Below are positions 19,101-26,190 of a stretch of 64,000 nt of DNA, in pieces. The notes under the pieces are model-generated. The model was not told where the DNA came from, made no database searches, and saw nothing but the letters and a program-made list of their open reading frames with translations. The stretch is from an uncultured Clostridia bacterium (GTDB lineage Bacteria; Bacillota; Clostridia; Christensenellales; UBA1242). Made by a program: the position numbers and the translations under genes. The stretch covers positions 1-64,000 of the forward strand of contig CAKNGB010000004.1 in the NCBI GenBank assembly GCA_930971385.1, read 5' to 3'. Numbering within the stretch: position 1 is the stretch's first letter; each line of letters begins with the position of its first letter.

Positions 19101-20824
19101 ATTATTCAATAAACCCTGACAGCTTTGAAGTTATCACCGAAAACTTTGAAACTCAAGAGTTCAATTTTGAAACCTTGGATTTTGCAAACTACTTCAACAA
19201 CAAAAATAACGCGTCTATTGATGTTCGACTTCGCTTAACATATCAGAGCGAAACCGCACAGCAAGTTAGTGTGGAACTTTCAAGAGATATGTCGCAGATA
19301 ATCATTTTAAGAAATATGCAAGAATATCAAACCTTACGAACGCTGATGCAGTCCTATAGTGAAGTGGCAGAAATTGTCAATAATTTTGCAAGCATCATAA
19401 TAATCGAGGATAATTTGGATATTTCAGTTTTTGCATATAACGGTAACGAAGAAGAAAATCCTAATGTGGTTAGTTCCGATGTTTATGAAACCACCTTAAA
19501 GCGCCCTGTTAACGACTATTTAATTGAATGGAATGAAGAAACTCAAACATTCTCATGGTCTAATCATCTTTCCGACACCACAGGGCTTACCTACATTTTG
19601 GATGTCACCTATTCAACAGGCATAGATTCTGTCACAAGGCGCTATGAAACCTCCGCACATGAATTTACGCCAACCATAATTTCAAATGTTAGATTCACTT
19701 TGACGGTTAGAAATGAAAATGGCGGTTTGCAATCAGAAAGTTTGACCTACACAAACGAAGAAGATATGCAAGATTTTGTTGAGTTCAACCTTTTTGCAGG
19801 TGGCGATGGAACAAGCGAAAACCCATATCTAATTGAAACTGCAGAGCAGTTTGAAAACATTCAATATCGTGCGGTTAAAAGTTCAGATGTCATATCTTAC
19901 TACACAAATGGTGGCACTTATGAAACAGAGGAAGAAATCTATCACTTCTCCATTCAACAAAACATTTCTGGCATTGAATTTGAAGGTCTTTTGGTTAGTG
20001 GCAGTTTCACTGGTGTGATTGCTGGAAATCAACACACAATTTCCTACACCGCAACTGGTGTGGAGGCATTAACTTCCACTCTTTCCATAGGAAGTGGAGA
20101 AAACAGAATTCCAAGTTTAACAAGTGGAACAAGCACAACAACATATAGTTATGGAGCAGGTCTTTTTGAAATTTTAACAAGCACCGCAACAAGCACCGCA
20201 TCAATTTCCGACTTAACAGTGGAGGCAAACTTTGTTGGTGTGGAGGCAGTGGAAGCAAACTTGTTAGTGGGCGGAATTGCGATAGACAGTTCTGGCTCAA
20301 TTTCCAACGTCAACATTTCAGGCTTTAATTCCACACTTGTTGTTTATGAAGCAAACTCTCGCTTAATTGGCGCCTATGCTGGAATAACTGCCATGAACAG
20401 AGGAACGGTGGCAAATTGTGCTGTGATTTCCGACATCACTCTTTCCGATTCTTCAAGTGGCACAACCTACACACAAAACTTCTTCATTGGCGGGCTTGTG
20501 TTCACAAACTACAGCACAATTTCCAATTCGCGTGTTAACGCCAACATAACTTTAAACCTTTCTTCCACAAGTCAGGCGACTCATCAACTTGCAGGAATCA
20601 CCGTGGCTTCCACAGTGCGAGGCAGTGTGCGTGATAACTCGGTGGCAGAAGGGTGCCAGCTCACCATAAGTTGCCCTGAAATGAATGGCCATGTTGGTTA
20701 CATTGCGGGAATCTCTTGCTACGCTCGCGGAACAACAAATGGAAACACAGCAACTTCTTGTGTGCAAGGCGTAAATTTCCAAGAGGGAAATTTGACCGCG
20801 CAAGACACATTCATTCCAGTTTAA
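10151..20824 (+). CDS. Giant surface lipoprotein with tandem FN3-like modules and a GLUG-like C-terminus
   Basis: The 3557-aa product starts with a lipoprotein signal peptide (K-K-F, hydrophobic core, lipobox L-S-A-C with Cys23), so it is predicted to be lipid-anchored outside the membrane. A Big_2-like domain follows (about 30-100). Most of the protein is some twenty FN3/Ig-like beta modules of 130-170 residues, each opening with a short hydrophobic-Pro segment and a conserved Trp (for example near 205, 1020 and 1635). The last 350 residues are a GLUG-like beta-helix module beginning G-G-D-G-T-S-E-N-P-Y. There is no C-terminal membrane segment or LPXTG motif. Such proteins act as adhesins or carbohydrate-binding scaffolds; the ligand is unknown. 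The frame is open without break over 10.7 kb. Confidence 0.85.
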   Translation: MKKFSFAFATMLTLVLGVVLSACTFKTPEAVFSAEEIVISLGEEVNLNEYLSTNEVEKSEVEFAFSNSSFFSVNDGIVTPTSHGQTNVYAVLNGNSLASTKLIVKKQFESVANIQMNDDGLLSWNRVIDRFDETENFTSPSEYLLEIEFENIETGETSSQNLTTSTNSYQLVENGRYAISLTALGEGKFDSSTPTTETIYLGYMPQLAREDFSFNSETSEMTWSNVAGADYSVYFNNQLLSEHQIGNSYNLTSNLESLPSNTAYSFSVVVHDADGDEDERISVQSEEVEINKIESATATPTFSNEEGGYLSFNLPENSARVAIYIGEEEFSVNSNTPNTTFEGLEFGKHYLEYRAIGKASDTAGVFYANSSLSQFGYIYKLSPLEISGRGENEPNGTSFNYHATTEDSVSATNFRVLLNGEFSETHQGFLDDTFDIDTSCVVNEAGEYSLVAYNIPTEQRVIFEDDDCVVINSNQSNALSFVKLSAFREFENGETVQHSYQDGNSQISFNLVENADTYSLYIENSGEDELVENSLYSYLDGTFTFNGRLEDVLEVEDEVTLKVVAQREDDLTTISSMTTKTLSRLETPTSESGNSTDTTYTWNAVDGAENYLVKYAVITKQQFEGGVESLGELSLEETTSNSNSIELVGGNYYYIEIVANPSDELNHLSSQRFQNVFYISKYMDKPTLNFGFNEDFIGDLTGGTGYFINIHNVENLESIIVQIGEEVVPFYSLGENETNYRFTQSFDDGALIEITLRSTDPTIYLDTLYTLEVIKLASVNYYDLSFDELTTTLTLSGGREGVTEIRIYDVNSPDDQTITANTDAEFPITNITNTEIAFLLKGSVFEDNLFEIVDDKVYLDSDLVTFNVRRLANSTEFAYRNGDLVFEAGETRSDGHFVLDMFMQDVNSNETKVAVHFENEVRAVIDSETISLSGNYLSNTDSSYTIDFELLLANLMENETFASVYNQTLEVEFGLYYFNTSFQSGVIYLSSKYATLKSDASQNLLTIQKMASPTITYDRDSNSIVWSAIGESAETTYSVINLNTSETLSTTPTASYRVDLSSLTLSLDHRFAVSASNPEFLESGLSNEIILYLLSPIREVKLSENTIQVSPSTLDAGYIASVGVQIESAEESFEQISGEAFNIAITSSGEYVLRFIGNDGLAENGRYILNSETSTFTLQALSTLAPANTNITYSESTISFERFGEEANLQSLSYRLVFTDSTGNTARIHLTDNSYSISELSELNPLNPLVEGEITIDVYAVLDTYNVSSGGIVYFNNVATTIDKLSTFNAYTYTQTSINKLTSPTITNIEFVYTGSEDGTLSDAMLRPDMQITVTASYSENETLLVYFGDHESYVAQEECDNSGTYTITIPFETYSDYLAVGEGTNVIVYGTSTVNLPSSSSYVTVHRNSPLLSISQNADEEKFNNLITISFASPDDLQYATGGVILKITYTPNDEGVREIFYQIPSSNYLDDGTITYDLTSFFAENMEMGGIINYSAFINNFSADGKYCLSSEMVYSAQYQILTSPNFNDNIAIGNGGITIGNTINTTNTEYIISYTDETGAGSITIGSAQNYFFEYPDVWATGMEYTLTITAVENGYISSVPSVLEVSMSRLSRVQNVVLSRDELDNSLLTLSWDVVNNASSYRIRAYVTGEEEVFVGEVTVTDTDVSMNEIFGDNYASLSSYITLGANMRFEIVSCSDNPTYTNSSIRYVSATFLANTLSPAESGEDFMVSPDGQLYFATAIGERYLYRILSTAGNALTAWQEVEGYGSYYVVELSNVDEITTQELFRLQVVMLGNATTDGISYNDDSIELILDSAYVSSERTFRISPPVHSVGINVEDNSKFTVSLESENSKLYVNTENSFSLGNFVNLNIDQTNYQVDGAYYVFNVDTSTIFDNYDIAETGPLYFYVLQTSEEHNYIISKPYEFEFLIDNSSAIKEVRKITEGDDADLTKTYIVFDQTSPRQIVGFNLKIEFSNGDETYVSKVALNSDECIINEEANEISFNLTDILRRESVDHSYGVYKLYISVIKAEGENIYFSNYITDFNDRELEFTKILEAERLYLSGGNIYWEVNETEEHTEMVEKFYIYATNVDDENLYNIYQTEDNTSRSLDASYIGGDNSAYYISIVLVNSDPWIIASNPKYVETASGELQEVVRNKFNSLLTLNSNGELSIDWNSNSAESTEENDIYKLLTMFGDLQAINSTTANQFVNSTFEFPFTMNITDLVNNRILVQLKFTSYRDIDKTEIAFQRTVQINAIYLLQNLEIDGVDFDAVRQALTDSLTSGEDDRTVNNFFNILESEVGGVGNYINIFDFAFEAVQAGRYEIEYCLVGGTSTLTSRWYKLTKENDIGEEVEDFYVNQSVTVTAGRESDTSDPDGATNAYYLLINRANIYTEDGSTTPATRYFMQIVSAGDEGLKYGVEISTTDGNSWNAILLNQDGATSFSVQSVDEDADGVYDYLKLYLNMNGGNSLLGRYGEILPKNDYRFEIFAQGNDFSISSKSTNFSLVFLSACQNFAVTDGVFSWTAYQNTPTRVIYKHSESTNSSYVNVSAISESTAMFSLENLSAGRYDYLKFVVFGGIEGNEIRVDSEVYILTNVYKLSNPSLTSDLNNFVINDSANAQNYGSTYSADGFMKYEVSNNNSATLSYRFQTDSTRSTYEAGTTGYVSSDTAYDYKSTEEHATSYNFSSLGSTASFSAVLNTSVANRNTYTLLVSDQGAGGRNISLKSNVQTIDARMLQPVSDIAISEGIVNWNGDAVYGDLIADGQTVIYKVAVQFYEETYTSTGTANSNVGSEIVRYTQNTFFDFSDIEEFFPEEIVGKDYKAQITIQALSLFLSDTLPSGNSVSLVEGGYAYGANCECYYEVDGERRIYHILRSNGNTAMGIEFSPSVENLSVIDGRITWTYSLSSTETATFIVEDEEGNMIVGEIYRDGNTYTFTEDNGELNGEHTINVYAIKSGANLIKSRARTLDIFKLSPIEAEDYSINPDSFEVITENFETQEFNFETLDFANYFNNKNNASIDVRLRLTYQSETAQQVSVELSRDMSQIIILRNMQEYQTLRTLMQSYSEVAEIVNNFASIIIIEDNLDISVFAYNGNEEENPNVVSSDVYETTLKRPVNDYLIEWNEETQTFSWSNHLSDTTGLTYILDVTYSTGIDSVTRRYETSAHEFTPTIISNVRFTLTVRNENGGLQSESLTYTNEEDMQDFVEFNLFAGGDGTSENPYLIETAEQFENIQYRAVKSSDVISYYTNGGTYETEEEIYHFSIQQNISGIEFEGLLVSGSFTGVIAGNQHTISYTATGVEALTSTLSIGSGENRIPSLTSGTSTTTYSYGAGLFEILTSTATSTASISDLTVEANFVGVEAVEANLLVGGIAIDSSGSISNVNISGFNSTLVVYEANSRLIGAYAGITAMNRGTVANCAVISDITLSDSSSGTTYTQNFFIGGLVFTNYSTISNSRVNANITLNLSSTSQATHQLAGITVASTVRGSVRDNSVAEGCQLTISCPEMNGHVGYIAGISCYARGTTNGNTATSCVQGVNFQEGNLTAQDTFIPV

Positions 20825-20830
20825 AGTAAT

Positions 20831-20887
20831 AAAAGAGAGGGCTTTTGAATAGTAATACACTATGAAAAAAGCCTTTCTTTTATTTTT
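20831..20887 (+). terminator. Terminator-like hairpin spanning the next gene's start codon
   Basis: AAAAGAGAGGGCTTTT (20831-20846) pairs with 20867-20881 in about 15 base pairs with one G-T pair and one bulged G; the loop contains the ATG at 20862. A T-rich stretch follows. It probably terminates the giant lipoprotein transcript, yet its 3' arm and T-tract are codons 2-9 of the downstream lipoprotein gene. Confidence 0.6.
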
Positions 20888-21680
20888 AATATGTCTTTGT
20901 CCATTCTTTCTTTTTGGGTGTGTGAAAGAGGAAGAGGTGGAAATAAATTCCAATTCCTATCAACTTTTAAGGCTCTCCTACGGGCAAAATAATTCCTTTT
21001 ACTATCTTTTTCCAGTGAATTCTTCCGCCTTTAGTGATATTCAAATTGACAGCACTTTGCTTGTTGCTTATAGGTTTTTTCTTAAGGGAAGCGTGGGAGT
21101 TTTGCGTGATGCTTACTTATCAGAAGTCGAGGGCATTGAAAATGCCATGACCAGCGAGGTGCAATACTACTCTAATTATGACGCTGTTGGCTTTGAGCTT
21201 AAATTCACCACACTAGACGCTTTTCATGCGTTTTTCGGGCATGGCACAAACAGCGAGCCATACAAAACAAGTGGCTTGTTCATTTCAAAAGCATACTATC
21301 AAACTTCCTTTCCATTTTCAAAAAATTCTGCCGATGCTTTCCGTGCAATTTCCACAAATGCTTTGAACCTTTTTTATGAAACATTTAATATTGATGTTCA
21401 AAAGCAAGATTACCTATCGCAAACCTTTGAAAATTCCACTTTCACCTATGCCATGGTTTCAAACTCAAAAACTTTGCGAAGTGAAAATTTCTTTGAAAAT
21501 GATGGGCTGTATTTCAACATCTTTGAAAAGACATATGACCAAATTTCAAGTGCGGAAAAGATTGAATATCACATTCAAACGGTTAATCGTGGCTGGTGGT
21601 ATTTAACGGCGCTTGTTGTCACGATTATTGTGGTGGCGGTGCTTTTAATTGTTGTTAAAAAGCGAGAAAAAATTAAGTAA
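20862..21680 (+). CDS. Lipoprotein with C-terminal membrane segment, unknown function
   Basis: The 272-aa product has a lipoprotein signal peptide with lipobox L-F-G-C (Cys20), a soluble domain of about 220 residues rich in aromatic residues, and a second membrane helix at about 242-265 followed by a basic K-K-R-E-K tail. It would therefore be anchored at both ends with the middle outside the cell. I do not recognise the domain. It lies 37 bases after the giant lipoprotein gene, suggesting a functional link. No Shine-Dalgarno sequence is within range: the AGAGAGG at 20834-20840 is 21 bases away and sits inside the hairpin arm, so translation may be inefficient or coupled. Confidence 0.75.
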   Translation: MKKAFLLFLICLCPFFLFGCVKEEEVEINSNSYQLLRLSYGQNNSFYYLFPVNSSAFSDIQIDSTLLVAYRFFLKGSVGVLRDAYLSEVEGIENAMTSEVQYYSNYDAVGFELKFTTLDAFHAFFGHGTNSEPYKTSGLFISKAYYQTSFPFSKNSADAFRAISTNALNLFYETFNIDVQKQDYLSQTFENSTFTYAMVSNSKTLRSENFFENDGLYFNIFEKTYDQISSAEKIEYHIQTVNRGWWYLTALVVTIIVVAVLLIVVKKREKIK

Positions 21681-21757
21681 AAAACATAATTTTCGCGCAT
21701 TTTTCTGCGATATTTCATAATATTTTCCATTAATTATTAAAAAAATTAAAATATATC

Positions 21758-21786
21758 TTGTAAATTTCGGCTTTTAGTGCTATAAT
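21758..21786 (+). promoter_or_regulatory. Promoter of typA
   Basis: TTGTAA (21758-21763), a 17-base spacer and TATAAT (21781-21786) with a TGC extended -10. GAGAGGG precedes the ATG at 21821. Confidence 0.75.
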
Positions 21787-21820
21787 AAATAGTCGGAAAA
21801 CTTTTTACGAGAGGGAAAAT

Positions 21821-23653
21821 ATGAAGAACACAGGAATAAGAAATGTTGCAATCATCGCCCATGTTGACCATGGTAAAACTTCACTTGTTAATGTCATGCT
21901 TAAACAAGGTGGCGTTTTCAGAGATAATCAAGTGGTGGAAGACAGGGTTATGGACTCTAATGCACTTGAAAGAGAAAGAGGTATCACAATTCTTTCCAAG
22001 AACACCTCTTGCTTTTATAATGGCGTGAAAATCAATGTGGTCGACACCCCAGGTCACGCAGACTTTGGCGGTGAAGTGGAACGCGTGCTTAAAATGGTGG
22101 ATGGTGTGCTTTTGGTGGTGGACGCTTTTGAAGGCCCAATGCCTCAAACGCGCTTTGTGCTTGAAAAGGCACTTGCTCTTAAACTTAAAGTTGTTGTTGT
22201 GGTGAATAAAATCGATAGACCAGATGCGCGAATCAAAGAAGTTGTGGACGAGGTTTTGGAACTATTCTTAGAACTTGATGCGGACGAAGAACAACTTAAC
22301 TCTCCATTTGTTTTTGCTTCTGCAAGACTGGGTGTTGCGTCCACTGATATGAACAAAATGGGCGAAGATTTAAAACCGCTTTTTGAAACAATAATAAACC
22401 ATGTTCCAGCGCCAGAGGGCGATGAGAAAGCAGGGCTTAAAATGCTTGTTTCTTCTGCAGAGCACAACGATTATGTTGGAAAACTTGCAGTGGGAAAAGT
22501 GGAAAGAGGAGAAATTCGCGTTGGTCAAAGCGTGGTTGTTTGCAACTATCACGACGAAACAAAAAAGGTAAAGTCGAAAATTGTTTCCCTCTTTGTTTAC
22601 GAAGGCTTAAAGCGCGTCAATGTGGAAAAAGCACCTGTTGGCGAAATCGTTTGTGTGGCAGGGCTTGACAATGTGACGATTGGCGACACAATTTGCGACG
22701 AATTTGATGTTGAACCAGTGGAATTTGTGAAGATTGCAGAGCCATCGGTGGAAATGACTTTCATGGTAAACGACAGCCCTTTTGCTGGACGCGAAGGAAA
22801 GTTTGTGACATCAAGGCACTTACGCGACAGACTTTATAAAGAAGCGGTGAAAGACCTTTCTCTTCGTGTGGAGGACGGCGACACAGCCGACAAATTTAAA
22901 GTGAGTGGTCGTGGTGAAATGCACCTTTCCATTTTAATTGAAAATATGCGCCGTGACGGCTATGAATTTCAAGTTTCTCAACCAAAAGTTTTGTTTAAAA
23001 CAATCGATGGCGTGAAGTGTGAACCTATCGACAGGCTTTATCTTGATGTTCCTGAGGACTCTGTTGGAACGGTTATGAACAAGATGGGTGTAAGAAAAGG
23101 TGAACTTCAAGGCATGACGCCACACGGAAGCAGAATGAAAATGGAATTTTTAATTCCATCTCGCGGACTTTTTGGTTTTAAAAGCGAGTTTTTAACAGAC
23201 ACGCGTGGCGAAGGAATCATCAATTCAATTTTCCATGACTATGAACCATATAAGGGGGAAATCAACCGCCGTGATTTTGGCGCACTGATTGCTCACGAGG
23301 AAGGCGAGGCAATTGTTTATGGATTATATAATGCACAAGAACGCGGAGAACTTTTCATAGGTCCTGGCACACCTGTTTATGCTGGCATGGTTGTGGGAAT
23401 AAATCCTAAGGGCGACGACATTGTGGTTAACGTTTGCAAACGCAAACATCTTTCCAATATGCGTGCTTCAGGAAGTGACGAGGCGCTTCGTTTAACTCCA
23501 CCAAGAATTATGAGTTTGGAAGATTGCATCGAATTTTTGGGCGATGATGAATATTTGGAAGTGACACCAAAATCAATCAGAATAAGAAAGATAATCTTAG
23601 ACCACAATATGCGTTTAAGAGAACGCGGAAAAATGCTCCGCGGAGAGATTTAA
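21821..23653 (+). CDS. typA: Translational GTPase TypA/BipA
   Basis: The 610-aa product shows the G1 motif A-H-V-D-H-G-K-T (13-20), R-G-I-T-I (switch I region), D-T-P-G-H-A-D-F near 76 and N-K-I-D near 130, followed by EF-G-like domains and the BipA C-terminal region (G-T-P-V-Y-A-G-M-V-V-G). Length is normal for the family. TypA is a ribosome-associated GTPase that aids 50S assembly and stress or cold adaptation. It is a single-gene unit with its own promoter and a terminator at 23652-23674. Confidence 0.97.
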   Translation: MKNTGIRNVAIIAHVDHGKTSLVNVMLKQGGVFRDNQVVEDRVMDSNALERERGITILSKNTSCFYNGVKINVVDTPGHADFGGEVERVLKMVDGVLLVVDAFEGPMPQTRFVLEKALALKLKVVVVVNKIDRPDARIKEVVDEVLELFLELDADEEQLNSPFVFASARLGVASTDMNKMGEDLKPLFETIINHVPAPEGDEKAGLKMLVSSAEHNDYVGKLAVGKVERGEIRVGQSVVVCNYHDETKKVKSKIVSLFVYEGLKRVNVEKAPVGEIVCVAGLDNVTIGDTICDEFDVEPVEFVKIAEPSVEMTFMVNDSPFAGREGKFVTSRHLRDRLYKEAVKDLSLRVEDGDTADKFKVSGRGEMHLSILIENMRRDGYEFQVSQPKVLFKTIDGVKCEPIDRLYLDVPEDSVGTVMNKMGVRKGELQGMTPHGSRMKMEFLIPSRGLFGFKSEFLTDTRGEGIINSIFHDYEPYKGEINRRDFGALIAHEEGEAIVYGLYNAQERGELFIGPGTPVYAGMVVGINPKGDDIVVNVCKRKHLSNMRASGSDEALRLTPPRIMSLEDCIEFLGDDEYLEVTPKSIRIRKIILDHNMRLRERGKMLRGEI

Positions 23654-23674
23654 TCTGCTTTGGCAGATTTTTTC
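23652..23674 (+). terminator. Rho-independent terminator of typA
   Basis: AATCTGC (23652-23658) pairs with GCAGATT (23663-23669) across TTTG and runs into six T. It overlaps the typA stop codon. Confidence 0.8.
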
Positions 23675-23713
23675 TTAAACTTTCTTTCTTCCTAACATAT
23701 TTTTAAAGAAAAT

Positions 23714-23742
23714 TTGACAAATAAAAAATAAATTGATATACT
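23714..23742 (+). promoter_or_regulatory. Promoter of the dnaB-gltX group
   Basis: TTGACA (23714-23719), 17 bases, TATACT (23737-23742) with a TGA extended -10, a near-consensus sigma-A promoter. The ATG at 23753 is only ten bases downstream, so the leader would be about three bases. Confidence 0.8.
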
Positions 23743-23752
23743 AAAAGAGAAT

Positions 23753-24013
23753 ATGAAAATGTCCGACCGCATGATACTTAAAGATAGGCTGAAAAAATTG
23801 GGCTTGTTTTGCCTGATTGTGTTTATCCCTGTGCTTGTTGTTGCTGTGGTTTTATTTAGCGTTGGCGTGCCTGAATGGGCAAATATGCTGGTGCTTGTGG
23901 TTATGCTTTTGGCGCTTTTTTGCGTTTTTATGTATGTTTGTTCCATCCTTGAAAAACGCAAGGAAAAAAGGCTGAAAGAGAGTGGTAAGAAAGACCCATT
24001 TTCAGAGCAGTAA
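23753..24013 (+). CDS. Small two-helix membrane protein, unknown function
   Basis: The 86-aa product has a basic N-terminus, two hydrophobic helices at about 18-40 and 44-66 separated by V-P-E-W, and a highly basic tail (K-R-K-E-K-R-L-K). It looks like a small inner-membrane protein; no family is recognised. It opens the unit leading into dnaB, nine bases before dnaB. A second in-frame ATG lies at 23759. The leader is predicted to be almost absent. Confidence 0.7.
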   Translation: MKMSDRMILKDRLKKLGLFCLIVFIPVLVVAVVLFSVGVPEWANMLVLVVMLLALFCVFMYVCSILEKRKEKRLKESGKKDPFSEQ

Positions 24014-24022
24014 GGAGAATTT

Positions 24023-25378
24023 ATGGCTGAGTATAAAGTTTTACCTAACAATTTAGAGTCGGAACAGGCGGTGCTTGGTTGTGTTCTCATCGACCAAGAC
24101 GCGCAAGTGGACCTTTTAACCACTTTGGATGCCGACGATTTTTATTCCGAGGCTCATCGCAAAATCTTCAAAGCTATGCAAAACATCTTTGCAAAGAATA
24201 TTCCTGTCGATTTCGTCACATTAACAAGCGAACTTGAAGTGGAGAAAGAACTTGAAAAAGTGGGCGGAATTGACTACATAACTTTTTTAACAAATGTCGT
24301 TCCATCCGCTGCGAACTATAAGCACTACTACGACATTGTTTATTCCAACTCATTACGCCGAAGTTTAATTAAAGGCGGGCAAAACATAATTGAAAACGCT
24401 TTCAATTTAAACGACGAAGAAGAGGCAATGCAGAAAGCGGAAAAAATCATATTTGACATGGCTCAAACCAAAAACTCCTCCGACCTTGAACTTATTGGAA
24501 AACCTGGTGGGGTTTTAACAAATGTGTTAAAAGAGATAAGCGAAATCGCCGAAAATCACGGAAAACTTAGAGGCGTTCCAACAGGTTTTGAGGAACTTGA
24601 TGAACTGACAAACGGGCTTCAAAAAGGCACGCTTGTGGTGCTTGCAGCGCGCCCGGGTGTTGGGAAAACCTCGTTTGCCATGAACATTGCACTCCACGCC
24701 GCAGTGGAAGAAGGCAAAAAAGTGGCGATTTTTGCACTTGAAATGAGCAGGGAAGAACTTATGCAAAGGGCGCTTGCGTCACTTGCTCGTGTGGACGCCT
24801 CTCACATCTTGAATGGGTCTATGGACCAAGAAGAGTGGAAGAGAATTTGGACGGCAGAGAAAAAGTTGGCACAAAGTTCGGTATATTTAAGCGAATCCAC
24901 TCAGGTGACACCGCTTGACATCTTGTCGAAGTGCCGAAAACTTAAAGTAAAGGAAGGGTTGGACCTTATTGTTATCGACTATCTTCAACTTATGACCATG
25001 GGCGGAAAAAGCGCGGAAAACATCACTCAAGAAGTGACCAAGATGACAAGAATACTAAAAACAACCGCCAAAGAACTTAAAGTGCCAATTCTCTTGCTTT
25101 CTCAACTTTCGCGTTTGCCAGACCAAAGGCAAGGTGACCACAAGCCAATCATGTCTGACCTTCGTGATTCTGGCTCCATCGAGCAGGATGCCGACATTGT
25201 TATGTTTTTGTATAATCCAGAAATGTATAACGATGTGATTAGTAAGGACGATCCAGGAACGGTTTATCTTCTTGTTTCCAAGCACAGAAGTGGACGCACT
25301 GGTGAAATAAAACTTAAATGGATAAAGGAATACACAACCTACACAAGTATTCCAAAACGAAGCGGAGGTGAAGAGTGA
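24023..25378 (+). CDS. dnaB: Replicative DNA helicase DnaB
   Basis: The 451-aa product has the N-terminal primase-interacting domain (N-L-E-S-E-Q-A-V-L-G near residue 10) and a RecA-like helicase domain with Walker A A-R-P-G-V-G-K-T-S (209-217), Walker B V-I-D-Y-L-Q and the conserved L-S-Q-L-S-R, D-L-R-D-S-G-S-I-E-Q-D-A-D segments. It is the hexameric helicase that unwinds DNA at the replication fork. AAGGAG precedes the start. Unlike many Bacillota, rplI is not directly upstream but 34 kb away. The TGA stop overlaps the next start codon (GTGA). Confidence 0.97.
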   Translation: MAEYKVLPNNLESEQAVLGCVLIDQDAQVDLLTTLDADDFYSEAHRKIFKAMQNIFAKNIPVDFVTLTSELEVEKELEKVGGIDYITFLTNVVPSAANYKHYYDIVYSNSLRRSLIKGGQNIIENAFNLNDEEEAMQKAEKIIFDMAQTKNSSDLELIGKPGGVLTNVLKEISEIAENHGKLRGVPTGFEELDELTNGLQKGTLVVLAARPGVGKTSFAMNIALHAAVEEGKKVAIFALEMSREELMQRALASLARVDASHILNGSMDQEEWKRIWTAEKKLAQSSVYLSESTQVTPLDILSKCRKLKVKEGLDLIVIDYLQLMTMGGKSAENITQEVTKMTRILKTTAKELKVPILLLSQLSRLPDQRQGDHKPIMSDLRDSGSIEQDADIVMFLYNPEMYNDVISKDDPGTVYLLVSKHRSGRTGEIKLKWIKEYTTYTSIPKRSGGEE

Positions 25379-26181
25379 AGAAAAAGTGGATAATCATAAC
25401 AATAATTCTTCTTATCATTGCAGTGGTTTTAACCATTGTGTTTATCAATCTTTTCAGCGAGCGTGACACGGAAGATTTATCAAATGCAGTTAAAACGAAT
25501 GTGCAAACAGGCTATTTGAAAGATGACGGCGACACGTATCTTAAAATTGACGAATATTTTGATGTGATGCTAAGTCAAGCAAGTCTTACAACAAGTGATG
25601 AAAATGAAATTTCAAATGCACAAAAACTTTATGAAACTTATATTATTATTGGCGAATTTTACAATAAACAAATCCTCTTTTCAAGTTATAATGATGTTTA
25701 TGCAAAAAACAGAAATCAGGCGATTGACAACCTAAATTCTGCAAACAGCAAGGCAGGCGAAATTGTTTCCTACCTTGACGCTAACAGCGAATTGGTTGCT
25801 GGAAGTGACTATTGGCAAGCACGCACTTGGGATGATGTTGAACCTATGGTGAAAGATTTTCTTAACTATAACAACTTGGCATTTTCCGCTCTTCAACCAA
25901 TTTTTGTTTCGTGTGTTGATTCGAAAGTGGTTAGCAACGACTTTTCCGCTTTAATTCTTTCCACAATCAACTTCTATCTTAACGAAGCTAACGAAAATTG
26001 GGGCGGTAACACAACAAGCGTGAACACCGCTTTCACAATGGCAAATAGCTATTTAACAAATCACTACAATCAAATCATGGCATATAGATATAGCCCAACC
26101 CTTCAATCTCATGTTGAAAACATTTTGGAACTTGGCGAGGGTAGTTCTTACTATAGCCAACTTATTAATGGAACTTTATAA
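25375..26181 (+). CDS. Membrane-anchored helical envelope protein, unknown
   Basis: The 268-aa product begins with a basic K-K-K-W and one membrane helix (about 5-28); the rest is a predicted helical extracytoplasmic domain rich in Asn, Ser and Tyr. It starts with GTG overlapping the dnaB stop by four bases, which implies translational coupling. It is followed after nine bases by a lipoprotein gene. I recognise no family. Possibly the two products form an envelope pair co-expressed with dnaB and gltX. Confidence 0.7.
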   Translation: MKKKWIIITIILLIIAVVLTIVFINLFSERDTEDLSNAVKTNVQTGYLKDDGDTYLKIDEYFDVMLSQASLTTSDENEISNAQKLYETYIIIGEFYNKQILFSSYNDVYAKNRNQAIDNLNSANSKAGEIVSYLDANSELVAGSDYWQARTWDDVEPMVKDFLNYNNLAFSALQPIFVSCVDSKVVSNDFSALILSTINFYLNEANENWGGNTTSVNTAFTMANSYLTNHYNQIMAYRYSPTLQSHVENILELGEGSSYYSQLINGTL

Positions 26182-26190
26182 GGAGGAAGT

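Noticed and set aside
20834-20840. AGAGAGG as ribosome binding site of the 272-aa lipoprotein gene
   Set aside because: It is 21 bases from the ATG and pairs into the hairpin arm.
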